Source: an uncultured Clostridia bacterium (lineage in GTDB: Bacteria > Bacillota > Clostridia > Oscillospirales > Ruminococcaceae). From it: a stretch of DNA of 64,000 bases. The notes under the pieces were generated by a model that saw only the letters and a program-made list of their open reading frames with translations, had not been told where the DNA came from and made no database searches. Shown piece by piece: positions 36,422 to 45,413 of this stretch. Positions within the stretch are counted from its first letter, which is position 1; each line of letters begins with the position of its first letter. A program made the position numbers and the translations under genes. The stretch is taken from the NCBI GenBank assembly GCA_947625375.1, contig CANQOC010000008.1, positions 1-64,000 on the forward strand, written 5' to 3'.

Positions 36422-37927
36422 TTATTCGCCCGCGTGGGATATGCCGAGAATTTCGAGCTCTTTTTCGGTCATGTTTACTCCCCTGAGCATCAGGCGGTTG
36501 CCCTTTAACGACTCGATGGAGTTTATTCCCATTCCGCCCATAAGCTCCATTATCTCGTGACGCCAAGCGGTCATAAGGTTTATCAGCCTTTCGGAGCCGA
36601 TGTCGGGGTTGAGGCGCTTTACAAGCTCGGGGCGCTGTGTCGCGATGCCCCAGTTGCACTTGCCGGTCTGACATGTGCGGCAGAGGTGACAGCCGAGCGC
36701 CAGAAGCGCCGCCGTCGCGATATAGCAGGCGTCCGCACCGAGGGCGACAGCCTTTACGACGTCGGAGGCCGAGCGTATCGACCCGCCGACCACAAGGCTC
36801 ACGTTGCCCCTTATTCCTTCGTCGCGGAGACGCTTGTCGACCGAGGCGAGCGCAAGCTCTATCGGGATTCCGACGTTGTCGCGGATTCTCGTCGGCGCGG
36901 CGCCGGTTCCGCCGCGGAAGCCGTCGATTGCGATGATGTCGGCGCCGGAGCGCGCGATTCCGCTCGCGATTGCCGCGATATTGTGCACCGCCGCGACCTT
37001 TACGATAATCGGCTTTTTATATTCGGTCGCCTCCTTAAGCGAATAGACGAGCTGGCGGAGGTCTTCGATTGAATAGATGTCGTGGTGAGGCGCGGGTGAA
37101 ATCGCGTCCGAGCCCTCGGGAATCATTCTTGTGCGGGAGACGTCGCCGACAATCTTTGTGCCCGGGAGGTGTCCGCCGATGCCCGGCTTTGCGCCCTGTC
37201 CCATCTTTATCTCGATTGCCGCGCCGGCGCTGAGATATGCCTCGTGGACGCCGAATCTTCCCGACGCAACCTGTACGACGGTGTTCGGGCCGTATTTATA
37301 GAAGTCCTCGTGAAGTCCGCCCTCGCCGGTGTTATAGAGTATTCCGAGCTCGGTCGCCGCGCGGGCAAGGCTCTCGTGAGCGTTATAGCTTATCGAGCCG
37401 TAGCTCATCGCCGAGAACATGACCGGCATTGAAAGCTCGAGCTGCGGGTCGAGCTTTGTGACGAGTTTTCCCGATTCGTCCCGCTTCATCTCGGAAGGCT
37501 TTTTCCCGAGGAAGACCTTGGTTTCCATCGGTTCGCGGAGCGGGTCGATTGAGGGGTTCGTGACCTGTGACGCGTTTATAAGGATTTTGTCCCAATAGAC
37601 CGGGAGCGGGTTCGGGTTGCCCATCGACGAAAGAAGGACGCCGCCGCTCGAAGCCTGTTTATATATCTCCTTGACGGTGTCCTGTCCCCAGTTGGCGTTC
37701 GGGCGGAGGGTACAGTCGCTCTTTACGATTTTGAGCGCCCTTGTCGGGCAGAGCGCGACGCAGCGCTGACAGTCGACGCATTTCGATTCGTCCGAAAGCA
37801 TTACGTCGCCGTCGGGGTCATAGCTATGTACAAGGTTTGCGCACTGGCGCTCACAGACGCGGCAGCGTATGCAGCGCGAGTCGTTTCTTATGACCTCGAA
37901 TTCGGGATAGATGTATTCGATTCCCAT
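36422..37927 (-). CDS. Glutamate synthase FMN-binding subunit (archaeal type)
   Basis: A 501-residue synthase core. Residues 1-70 hold two ferredoxin motifs (CIRCRVCERQC, CVDCQRCVALCP); the rest is the FMN-binding TIM barrel, with GAKPGIGGHLPGTKI, SPAPHHDIYSIEDL and the Fe-S ligands CHLCRTCQTGKC near 430. It converts 2-oxoglutarate and glutamine-derived ammonia to glutamate. The ferredoxin extension is typical for the archaeal-type enzyme. Its start overlaps the stop of the GATase gene by one base. Confidence 0.9.
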   Translation of the reverse strand: MGIEYIYPEFEVIRNDSRCIRCRVCERQCANLVHSYDPDGDVMLSDESKCVDCQRCVALCPTRALKIVKSDCTLRPNANWGQDTVKEIYKQASSGGVLLSSMGNPNPLPVYWDKILINASQVTNPSIDPLREPMETKVFLGKKPSEMKRDESGKLVTKLDPQLELSMPVMFSAMSYGSISYNAHESLARAATELGILYNTGEGGLHEDFYKYGPNTVVQVASGRFGVHEAYLSAGAAIEIKMGQGAKPGIGGHLPGTKIVGDVSRTRMIPEGSDAISPAPHHDIYSIEDLRQLVYSLKEATEYKKPIIVKVAAVHNIAAIASGIARSGADIIAIDGFRGGTGAAPTRIRDNVGIPIELALASVDKRLRDEGIRGNVSLVVGGSIRSASDVVKAVALGADACYIATAALLALGCHLCRTCQTGKCNWGIATQRPELVKRLNPDIGSERLINLMTAWRHEIMELMGGMGINSIESLKGNRLMLRGVNMTEKELEILGISHAGE

Positions 37928-39045
37928 TAGAACGCGCCCTCCTTTACCTTTATAATGACCGGCTCGCCGCCGGCGGGAGAATAAAGCCTGTCGAGCTCGG
38001 GAGACATCACCCTTATCGCGGACTCCTCACTCGCGACATAGACCATGTCGTCCTTTTCGCCGACGACCATCGAGCGGAGCTTCAGGCGGTCGTTGAGCGC
38101 CATCATTCCGCCCTCGAATCCGAGGATTATCGAGAACGGGCCGGTTATCAGCAGGCTTGAATAGACGGTTCTCAGGAATTTGAGCTTTTCGGCCTCCTCG
38201 GGCGGCTTTTTCGCGATTGTCGACCAGAACGGAGCCGCGATTACCGACGCGGTCTCTTCAAGGCTGAGTCCCTGTTTTCTCAGAAGATAGTCGGCGATAT
38301 AGGTGATGACCTCGGTGTCGGTCTGGAGGGTGCAGCGGTAGCCGAACATCTCGATATAGCGGCGGTTGGCGTCATAGCTCGAAATCTCGCCGTTGTGGAC
38401 GATTGAATAATTCAGGAGCGCGAACGGGTGCGCGCCGCCCCACCAGCCGGGGGTGTTAGTCGGATATCTTCCGTGCGCGGTCCAAAGGTATGCCTCGTAT
38501 TCGTCGAGCTTATAGAAGAGTCCGACGTCCTCGGGGAAGCCGACGGCCTTGAACGCGCCCATGTTCTTTCCGCTCGAAAAGACATATGACCCCCTGATTT
38601 CGGCGTTGACCCTTGTGACGCAGCGGGCGACAAATTCGTCGGGCGAAAGCTGCGACGCGACGAGCCTGTTGTGCTCGGGGACGGCGAAATAGCGCCATAT
38701 TAACGGGCAGTCGGTTATCTGGGGCATCTTTCTCGTCGGGATTATCTCGCTGCGGACGATTTCAAAGTGCTCGAACAGGAATTTCTCGCAGTCGACCCGG
38801 CAGGAGTTGTCGTCATAAAAGACATGCAGCGCGTAATAGTCCTTATAGTCGGGATAGATTCCGTATGCGGCAAAACCGCCTCCGAGTCCGTTGGAGCGGT
38901 CGTGCATCGGCTTCATCGAGTTGATGATTCCCTCGCCGGTGAATTTTTTCCCGTCGCGCGAGACCGCTGCCGATATCGCACAGCCCGACGGTATCCTTAT
39001 GCTGCCCTCAAGCGGATTGGGGCGGTTAGGCAGATTGTCCATCAT
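37927..39045 (-). CDS. Glutamate synthase glutamine amidotransferase subunit
   Basis: A 372-residue class II amidotransferase (GltB N-terminal domain) as a separate protein. The conserved PSGCAISAAVSRDG puts a Cys at residue 22, so a short propeptide would have to be removed to expose the N-terminal nucleophile, as in GltB. RYPTNTPGWWGGAHPF and VHNGEISSYDAN match the glutamine site. ATG 39045 follows AAAGGA; an upstream in-frame start would add about 25 residues. First gene of the operon. Confidence 0.88.
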   Translation of the reverse strand: MMDNLPNRPNPLEGSIRIPSGCAISAAVSRDGKKFTGEGIINSMKPMHDRSNGLGGGFAAYGIYPDYKDYYALHVFYDDNSCRVDCEKFLFEHFEIVRSEIIPTRKMPQITDCPLIWRYFAVPEHNRLVASQLSPDEFVARCVTRVNAEIRGSYVFSSGKNMGAFKAVGFPEDVGLFYKLDEYEAYLWTAHGRYPTNTPGWWGGAHPFALLNYSIVHNGEISSYDANRRYIEMFGYRCTLQTDTEVITYIADYLLRKQGLSLEETASVIAAPFWSTIAKKPPEEAEKLKFLRTVYSSLLITGPFSIILGFEGGMMALNDRLKLRSMVVGEKDDMVYVASEESAIRVMSPELDRLYSPAGGEPVIIKVKEGAF

Positions 39046-39075
39046 ACCATGTCCTTTCATTATAAATATAGGCGC

Positions 39076-39114
39076 ACACCGAAAGGGGGGGAGAAAATCC
39101 CCCTTTTTATCGGT
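39076..39114 (-). promoter_or_regulatory. 5' leader hairpin of the glutamate synthase operon
   Basis: CACCG...CGGTG encloses a second stem GGGGG/CCCCC, making a stable hairpin in the mRNA leader. On the minus strand no T-run follows, so it does not look like a simple terminator. On the opposite strand it is followed by CTTTTT. Confidence 0.45.
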
Positions 39115-39164
39115 GAACGCCATTGCTCACAAAAATATTCGCGGCTTCGTTGCCGTATCTTTCG

Positions 39165-39195
39165 ATATGATATCATATTATAAAGTGATTGTCAA
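39165..39195 (-). promoter_or_regulatory. Promoter of the glt-glnA-pyrG operon with 14-bp palindrome
   Basis: Minus-strand TTGACA (39195-39190) and TATCAT (39172-39167), spacer 17. The perfect palindrome ATATGATATCATAT (39165-39178) covers the -10 box, an ideal repressor site. The bound protein is unknown. Confidence 0.55.
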
Positions 39196-39309
39196 TGGGT
39201 CAGCGAAAAAAATTATCACAAAAATGAAAGTTTTATCCCCCGCTCCTGCAAAAAATGCACTAAAATCTGGCAGAACGAAAATATTTTTTAAAAAATTGCA
39301 ATTTGGGTA

Positions 39310-39394
39310 TTGACAAATCCGCAAAGCTGTAGTACAATAGCTGACGTTGAAGGCAAAGGCGTCTTCGGGGTTATTCCCCGACGGCGTCTTTTTT
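39310..39394 (+). promoter_or_regulatory. GSIII promoter followed by leader terminator
   Basis: TTGACA (39310-39315) and TACAAT (39333-39338), spacer 17. Starting only about 10 bases after the expected transcription start, AAAGGCGTC...GGCGTCTTT forms a stem with two G-U pairs around an inner TCGGGG/CCCCGA stem (39355-39391), with a T6 run to 39394. The gene begins at 39418, so most transcripts should stop here unless antitermination occurs. The nearby ANTAR protein is a candidate, but a proper dual hexaloop motif is not evident. Confidence 0.65.
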
Positions 39395-39417
39395 CATTGT
39401 TCTAAGGAGGAATTATA

Positions 39418-41505
39418 ATGGCAAACGTATCCGACATTTTTGGCACCCTGGTCTTTGACGACAGAGTTATGAAGGCGAATCTTTCGGCCTCGGTCTACAA
39501 GTCATTAAAAAAGACCATCGACGAGGGCGCAAGGCTCGACATCTCGGTCGCGAACGCAGTGGCTGAGGCGATGAAGGAATGGGCGGTCTCGAAGGGCGCG
39601 ACGCACTTCACCCACTGGTTCCAGCCTCTGACCGGCATCACCGCCGAAAAGCACGACAGCTTTATCTCGCCCGCTCCCGACGGAAGAGTCCTTATGGAAT
39701 TCTCGGGAAAAGAGCTCATCAAGGGCGAACCCGACGCATCGAGCTTCCCCTCGGGCGGACTGAGGGCGACATTCGAGGCGAGAGGCTATACCGCTTGGGA
39801 CCCGACGTCTTATGCGTTCATCAAGGGCAAGACCCTCTGTATTCCGACCGCTTTCTGTTCCTACGGCGGCGAGGCGCTCGACAAGAAGACCCCGCTCCTC
39901 CGCTCGATGGAGGCGCTGAATAAACAGGCGATGAGAATCCTTAAGCTCTTCGGCAACGACGACGTCAAGTGCGTAAAGACCTCGGTCGGACCGGAACAGG
40001 AATACTTCCTTGTCGACAAAGAGCTTTATGACCAGAGACCCGACCTTATCTATACCGGAAGGACGCTCTTCGGCTGTCTTCCCCCGAAGGGTCAGGAGCT
40101 CGATGACCACTACTTCGGCGTCATCAAGCCGAGAGTCGCGGCATATATGGCGGACCTCAACGAAGAGCTTTGGAAGCTCGGAATCCTCGCGAAGACCGAG
40201 CACAACGAGGTCGCCCCGGCGCAGCACGAGCTCGCACCGATTTACACCACTACAAACATCGCGACCGACCACAACCAGCTCACCATGGAAATCATGCAGA
40301 AGGTCGCGGCGAAGCACGGCCTTGTATGCCTGCTCCATGAAAAGCCCTTCGCGGGCGTCAACGGCTCGGGCAAGCACAACAACTGGTCGATTGCGACCGA
40401 CACCGGCGTAAACCTCCTCGCCCCCGGCGAGACTCCCTATGAGAACGCGCAGTTCCTTCTCTTCCTCGTCGCCGTCATCAAGGCCGTCGACGACTATCAG
40501 GACCTCCTGAGACTTGCGGTCGCGACCGCAGGCAACGACCACCGTCTCGGCGCAAACGAGGCTCCTCCGGCTGTCGTGTCGATGTTCCTCGGAGATGAGC
40601 TTCAGGCGGTTCTTGACGCCATTGAGACCGACACCCCCTACGGCGGCGCCGAAAAGACGACGATGAAGCTCGGGGTGCACGTCCTCCCGAGATTCCAGAG
40701 GGACAACACCGACCGCAACCGCACCTCGCCGTTCGCGTTCACCGGAAACAAGTTCGAGTTCAGAATGCTCGGCTCGTCAAACTCGATTGCCTGCGCGAAC
40801 ATCATGCTCAACTCGGCGGTCGCCGAATCGCTCAAGCAGTTTGCCGACGTCCTTGAAAAAGCCGACGACTTCGATTCCGCGCTCCACGACCTCATCAAGA
40901 AGACAATCAAGGAGCACAAGAGAATTATCTTCAACGGAAACGGATATGACGACAGCTGGATTAAAGAGGCGGTCGGAAGAGGACTTATGAACCTCAAGAC
41001 CACCCCCGACGCGATGCCTCACCTTCTCGACAAGAAGAACGTCGACATGCTCACCGCGCATAAAGTATATTCGGAGGCTGAGCTTAAGTCCCGCACCGAA
41101 ATCATGCTCGAAAACTATGTCAAGACCGTCAACATCGAGGCCCTGACCATGAGCGACATGTCGAAGAAGATGATTATGCCGGCGATCGAGGACTATATCG
41201 CCTCGCTTGCGCAGACCGCGAAGAACAAGCAGGAAATCGGAATCGTCGCGAAATACGAAAAGGGACTTATTTCGACGCTCGGCGCGCTCCTCGAAAAGAT
41301 TCAGGAGAAGACCGAGGTTCTCGACGGAAAGATTGCGGAATATAAAAAGATTGCCGACGTAACCGAGGCTTCGTACTATATCCGCGACGAAATAATCCCG
41401 GCGATGGATGCTCTCCGTGCACCCGCCGACGAGGCCGAGGCGATTACGGACGAGAAATTCTGGAGATATCCTACATACGGCAAGCTTTTGTTCGGAGTAA
41501 GATAA
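39418..41505 (+). CDS. glnN: Glutamine synthetase type III
   Basis: A 695-residue GSIII, a long dodecameric form found in Bacteroidetes, cyanobacteria and gut Firmicutes. N-terminal [12 protein letters not shown], the diagnostic [15 protein letters not shown] near residue 262, [14 protein letters not shown] near 315 and [16 protein letters not shown] near 435 are clear. It starts at ATG 39418 with AAGGAGG. It has its own promoter and leader terminator and precedes the Amt-PII gene. Confidence 0.95.
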   Translation: MANVSDIFGTLVFDDRVMKANLSASVYKSLKKTIDEGARLDISVANAVAEAMKEWAVSKGATHFTHWFQPLTGITAEKHDSFISPAPDGRVLMEFSGKELIKGEPDASSFPSGGLRATFEARGYTAWDPTSYAFIKGKTLCIPTAFCSYGGEALDKKTPLLRSMEALNKQAMRILKLFGNDDVKCVKTSVGPEQEYFLVDKELYDQRPDLIYTGRTLFGCLPPKGQELDDHYFGVIKPRVAAYMADLNEELWKLGILAKTEHNEVAPAQHELAPIYTTTNIATDHNQLTMEIMQKVAAKHGLVCLLHEKPFAGVNGSGKHNNWSIATDTGVNLLAPGETPYENAQFLLFLVAVIKAVDDYQDLLRLAVATAGNDHRLGANEAPPAVVSMFLGDELQAVLDAIETDTPYGGAEKTTMKLGVHVLPRFQRDNTDRNRTSPFAFTGNKFEFRMLGSSNSIACANIMLNSAVAESLKQFADVLEKADDFDSALHDLIKKTIKEHKRIIFNGNGYDDSWIKEAVGRGLMNLKTTPDAMPHLLDKKNVDMLTAHKVYSEAELKSRTEIMLENYVKTVNIEALTMSDMSKKMIMPAIEDYIASLAQTAKNKQEIGIVAKYEKGLISTLGALLEKIQEKTEVLDGKIAEYKKIADVTEASYYIRDEIIPAMDALRAPADEAEAITDEKFWRYPTYGKLLFGVR

Positions 41506-41648
41506 TCGGAAACACCGCGGGATTCCCGCGATGCAGCAGCTTTAAAAATGAACAGACTAAGTGTCCTTGGCGGGCAAGCGGATTTTTCGTGGGGTCAGGC
41601 TCTGGAACATAGTCAATATCATTACCTAAGATAAGAAAGGTGAAAATT
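41506..41648 (+). other. Leader region of amt with hairpins
   Basis: Contains a GCGGGATTCCCGC hairpin (about 41518-41530) and a weaker CTTG/CAAG hairpin that runs into GGATTTTT (about 41559-41585), a possible terminator before amt. No clear promoter is seen, so amt may depend on read-through from the GSIII gene. Confidence 0.35.
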
Positions 41649-43373
41649 ATGACTATTGAATTCTGGTACCTGATTGGTGCCGCGCTCGTTTTCTGGATGC
41701 AGGCAGGATTTGCGATGGTTGAAACCGGCTTTACAAGGGCAAAGAACGCCGGTAACATCATCATGAAGAACCTGATGGACTTTTGTATCGGAACGGTTGT
41801 GTTCTCGATACTCGGCTACAGCCTTATGATGGGCGAAGACGCGCTCTTCGGACTCATCGGTCTTCCCAACATGGACCTCTTCACTCACTTCAAGGAATTC
41901 ATCGCCTCCCCCGAGGAGGGCTTCACCGGCGCTTCGACGTTCGTCTTCAACCTCGTCTTCTGCGCCACGACAGCGACTATCGTCTCGGGAGCGATGGCGG
42001 AGCGCACGAAGTTCTCGGCGTACTGCATCTATTCCGGAGTCATCTCGCTGATTGTCTATCCCATTGAGGCGCACTGGATCTGGGGCGGCGGCTGGCTTGC
42101 ACAGCTCGGCTTCCACGACTACGCCGGCTCCTGCGCGATTCACATGGTCGGCGGCATTGCCGCCTTGGTCGGCGCAATCTTCCTCGGCCCGAGAATCGGC
42201 AAATACGTCAAGGACAAATCCGGCAAGGTCGTCAAGGTAAACGCTATTCCCGGCCACTCGATTACCCTCGGCGCTCTCGGCGTGTTTATCCTCTGGCTCG
42301 GCTGGTACGGCTTCAACGGCGCCGCCGCAACGACTCCCTCGGAGCTTGCGTCAATCTTCCTCACCACCACCGTTGCGCCGTCGGTCGCGACCTGTGTCAC
42401 TATGATATTCACATGGATTAAAAACGGCAAACCCGATGTCTCGATGTGCCTCAACGCCTCCCTTGCGGGACTTGTCGGCATCACCGCCGGCTGCGACGCG
42501 ATGGACTGGATTGGCGCTGCGGTAGTCGGAATCGTCTCCGGCATACTCGTCGTTGTCGTCGTCGAAGGTCTTGACATGAAGCTTCACATCGACGACCCCG
42601 TCGGCGCCGTCGGCGTACACATGGCAAACGGCATCTGGGGCACTATTGCGGTCGGTCTCCTCGCGAACCCCGACGCGCCCGCAGGTCTTTCCGGACTCTT
42701 CTATACCGGCAGCTTTAAGCAGCTCGGTCTCCAGCTCTTGGGCTTTGCTTCCGTCGCGGTATATGCCGCGGTAATGATGATAATCTTCTTCGCTCTGATT
42801 AAGAAGTTCCACGGACTCCGCGTCACCGCCGAGGAAGAGATGATGGGTCTCGACATTCCCGAGCACGGTCTTCCGTCGGCATATCCCGACTTTATGCCCG
42901 CCGTCGATAAATTCGTTTCCTACGGCGACTACGGCGATGTTCCCGTCGTCACCGGCGACGTTCCCGAGGCAGAGGCCGTCACCGTCAAGAAGGTTCCCTC
43001 GTTCGAGGAGGGCGGACACAAGTTCACCAAGGTCGAAATCATCTGCAAAGAGGCGCGCTTCGACGCCCTTAAGACCGCAATGTCTAAGCTCGGCATCACC
43101 GGCATGACCGTATCCCACGTTATGGGCTTCGGCGCACAGAAGGGCAAACCCGAGTATTATCGCGGCGTTCCCGTCGAGACAAACCTTCTCCCGAAGGTTC
43201 AGGTCGACATCGTCGTTTCAAAGATTCCGGTCAGAACGGTCATCGAAACCGCGAAGAAGGTCCTTTATACCGGACATATCGGCGACGGCAAGATATTTGT
43301 CTATGACGTCGAGAATGTCGTAAAGGTCAGGACCGGCGAAGAGGGATACGACGCTCTTCAGGACGTTGAATAA
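41649..43373 (+). CDS. amt: Ammonium transporter fused to P-II signalling domain
   Basis: A 574-residue membrane protein. Residues 1-400 form an 11-helix Amt channel with ALVFWMQAGFAMVETG, the Trp-rich pore segment EAHWIWGGGWLAQLG and HxxxG repeats. Residues about 455-574 form a P-II domain (KVEIICKEARFDALKTAMSKLGI) with a T-loop around KPEYYRGVP and the C-terminal GDGKIFVYDVENVVKVRTGEEG. P-II normally plugs Amt when nitrogen is sufficient; here regulator and channel are one chain. ATG 41649 is preferred over GTG 41640. Confidence 0.92.
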   Translation: MTIEFWYLIGAALVFWMQAGFAMVETGFTRAKNAGNIIMKNLMDFCIGTVVFSILGYSLMMGEDALFGLIGLPNMDLFTHFKEFIASPEEGFTGASTFVFNLVFCATTATIVSGAMAERTKFSAYCIYSGVISLIVYPIEAHWIWGGGWLAQLGFHDYAGSCAIHMVGGIAALVGAIFLGPRIGKYVKDKSGKVVKVNAIPGHSITLGALGVFILWLGWYGFNGAAATTPSELASIFLTTTVAPSVATCVTMIFTWIKNGKPDVSMCLNASLAGLVGITAGCDAMDWIGAAVVGIVSGILVVVVVEGLDMKLHIDDPVGAVGVHMANGIWGTIAVGLLANPDAPAGLSGLFYTGSFKQLGLQLLGFASVAVYAAVMMIIFFALIKKFHGLRVTAEEEMMGLDIPEHGLPSAYPDFMPAVDKFVSYGDYGDVPVVTGDVPEAEAVTVKKVPSFEEGGHKFTKVEIICKEARFDALKTAMSKLGITGMTVSHVMGFGAQKGKPEYYRGVPVETNLLPKVQVDIVVSKIPVRTVIETAKKVLYTGHIGDGKIFVYDVENVVKVRTGEEGYDALQDVE

Positions 43374-43404
43374 CCCCTCCCCTCTCATTACATCTGACAT
43401 CTTC

Positions 43405-43523
43405 TCCTGTTATAAAGAGTGATGTGTTGAACCCCGGCGCGGCATAAAACTGCCGTGTCGGGGCAAAGCACCCTCCGGAGATAATCCGGAAAAAAGCAAC
43501 AAGTAATTTTGGGATGTGATTTT
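43405..43523 (+). promoter_or_regulatory. Structured leader before asnB
   Basis: Two adjacent hairpins: CCCCG...GGCA-TAAAAC-TGCC...CGGGG (43432-43463) and TCCGGA-GATAA-TCCGGA (43474-43490). GTTGAA (43426-43431) precedes and GGCAAAG (43462-43468) follows the first stem; the same two blocks occur next to each other before the GSIII terminator (39346-39358). It could be an RNA regulatory element; no terminator T-run is present. Confidence 0.4.
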
Positions 43524-45098
43524 ATGTGTTCAATAATCGGCGTTACCGGCCCGCTCGACAGCCGAATCTTTCGGGACGGCTTTCAGCGCACAAAGTCGCG
43601 CGGTCCGGACGACACGAGAACCGTTAAGACCGGCAGCGGAGTCCTCGGCTTCCACCGGCTCGCGATAATGGGTCTTACCCCCGAGGGTATGCAGCCCTTC
43701 GAGCTTGACGGGAGCTATGTCGTCTGCAACGGCGAGATTTACGGCTTTGAGAAGCTTAAAAAAGAGCTGTCGAAGAAATACAGCTTTAAAAGCGGGTCGG
43801 ACTGTGAAATACTGCTTCCGCTTTATTTTGAATACGGCGTGGAAATGTTTAAGATGCTCGACGCCGAATTTGCGCTCATCATATATGACGGCAGGACGGG
43901 CGAATATATCGCCGCGCGCGACCCCATCGGCATACGTCCGCTTTATTACGGATATCTTGAGGGCGGGGACATCGTTTTTGCGTCCGAGCCGAAAAACCTT
44001 GTCGGGATTTGCAAGAGAATAATGCCCTTCCCGCCCGGACACTACTACAAGGACGGGAAATTCATCTGTTACCGCGACATCGCGAAGGTCGAAAAGGTCT
44101 CGGAGGACGGCATCGACGAAGCCGTGAAAAAGATTCACGACCTTCTTGTGAAGGGCATTGAAAAGAGGCTTGTCGCCGACGCAAAGGTCGGGTATCTTCT
44201 TTCGGGCGGACTTGACTCGTCGCTCGTCTGCGCGGTTGCGCAAAAGGCGTCGAAGGAGCCGATTAAGACGTTTTCAATCGGAATGAGCGGCGACGCGATT
44301 GACCTTAAATATGCGCGTCAGGTTGCAGACTATATCGGCAGCGACCACACCGAGGTAATCATCTCGAAGGACGACGTCATCGAATCGCTTTCGACGGTCA
44401 TCAACCTCTTGGGCACATACGACATCACGACGATAAGGGCGAGCATCGGAATGTACCTCGTCTGCCGCGCGATTCACGAAAACACCGACATAAGGGTCAT
44501 TCTTACCGGCGAGATTTCGGACGAGCTCTTCGGATATAAATACACCGACTTTGCGCCGTCGGCCGAGGCTTTCCAGCAGGAGGCGGAAAAGCGCGTCCGC
44601 GAGCTTCATATGTATGACGTGCTGAGGGCGGACCGCTGCATTTCGGTCAACTCGCTCGAAGCGCGCGTGCCGTTCGGCGACCTCGATTTTGTTGAATACG
44701 TTATGTCAATCAATCCCGAGCTTAAGATGAACAAGTACAACAAGGGCAAGTATCTTTTAAGAAAAGCGTTCGAGGGCGACTATCTCCCCCACGACATTTT
44801 ATACCGCGAAAAAGCGGCGTTTTCCGACGCTGTCGGTCACTCGATGGTCGACTATTTAAAGGAATATGCCGAGGGGATTTATTCCGACGGGGAATTCGAG
44901 AGCCTTCGCAAAAAGTACACCCACGCACAGCCGTTCACGAAGGAATCGCTCCTCTACCGCGAGATTTTCGAGCGCTTCTATCCCGGTCAGTCCGAGATGG
45001 TCAAGGACTTCTGGATGCCGAATAAGGATTGGGAAGGCTGCAACGTCAACGACCCGAGCGCGAGGGTGCTCTCTAACTACGGGGAGAGCGGGAAATAA
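43524..45098 (+). CDS. asnB: Asparagine synthase (glutamine-hydrolysing)
   Basis: A 524-residue AsnB. ATG 43524 is chosen because the class II glutaminase needs Cys as residue 2 (MCSIIGVTG). RSRGPDD-type motif KSRGPDDTR, GEIYGF and GSDCEILL follow; the synthetase domain has the PP-loop LLSGGLDSSLV near 232. It makes asparagine from aspartate and glutamine. Last gene of the plus-strand nitrogen set. Confidence 0.93.
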   Translation: MCSIIGVTGPLDSRIFRDGFQRTKSRGPDDTRTVKTGSGVLGFHRLAIMGLTPEGMQPFELDGSYVVCNGEIYGFEKLKKELSKKYSFKSGSDCEILLPLYFEYGVEMFKMLDAEFALIIYDGRTGEYIAARDPIGIRPLYYGYLEGGDIVFASEPKNLVGICKRIMPFPPGHYYKDGKFICYRDIAKVEKVSEDGIDEAVKKIHDLLVKGIEKRLVADAKVGYLLSGGLDSSLVCAVAQKASKEPIKTFSIGMSGDAIDLKYARQVADYIGSDHTEVIISKDDVIESLSTVINLLGTYDITTIRASIGMYLVCRAIHENTDIRVILTGEISDELFGYKYTDFAPSAEAFQQEAEKRVRELHMYDVLRADRCISVNSLEARVPFGDLDFVEYVMSINPELKMNKYNKGKYLLRKAFEGDYLPHDILYREKAAFSDAVGHSMVDYLKEYAEGIYSDGEFESLRKKYTHAQPFTKESLLYREIFERFYPGQSEMVKDFWMPNKDWEGCNVNDPSARVLSNYGESGK

Positions 45099-45184
45099 AT
45101 GTGCCGCCATGCTGTCGCATGGCGGAAATATAAGGGGAAGTCCTTTTTACGGACTTCTCCTGTTTTATAACTTATGCGGTTTAT
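45099..45184 (+). terminator. asnB 3' hairpins
   Basis: A CCGCCATGC/GCATGGCGG hairpin is followed by AGGGGAAGTCC/GGACTTCTCC and TGTTTTA. The second is a likely terminator for asnB. Confidence 0.6.
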
Positions 45185-45381
45185 CACTTGCCTCACTCAT
45201 CGTTTGGCAAGCAGGGGACCCCCGGCGAGGGTCCCCTACGTCAAAACAATTCACCGAATTGTTTTGACTACCCTCCTGCGCTTCGCTTCGCAAGTGTTCC
45301 GCGACTGCGGTCGCGGCGGGGGCGCTGCCCCTCGACCCCGTGAGCCTTTTGAAAAAGGCTCAAGCGAAAACTTTTAGTTTT
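45185..45381. repeat. Multi-branched palindromic element
   Basis: A compound fold: CACTTGC (45185-45191) pairs with GCAAGTG (45290-45296) around GGGGACCC/GGGTCCCC (45214-45236) and GTCAAAACAATTC/GAATTGTTTTGAC (45240-45268). Then come CCGCGAC/GTCGCGG (45299-45316), GGGGC/GCCCC (45319-45331), GAGCCTTTT/AAAAGGCTC (45342-45361) and AAAACT/AGTTTT (45367-45381). No gene is present. It resembles hairpin-rich spacers seen in related gut Clostridia, from memory. Confidence 0.65.
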
Positions 45382-45413
45382 TTATGTGCGGTAAAAGTGC
45401 TTTGTGAACCCCG

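Noticed and set aside
41506-41648. Glutamine riboswitch before amt
   Set aside because: Hairpins are present but I could not match the conserved core of known glutamine riboswitches.
43405-43523. ANTAR dual-hairpin target before asnB
   Set aside because: The loops (TAAAAC and GATAA) do not have the expected six-base A-x-x-G-x-x pattern and no terminator follows.
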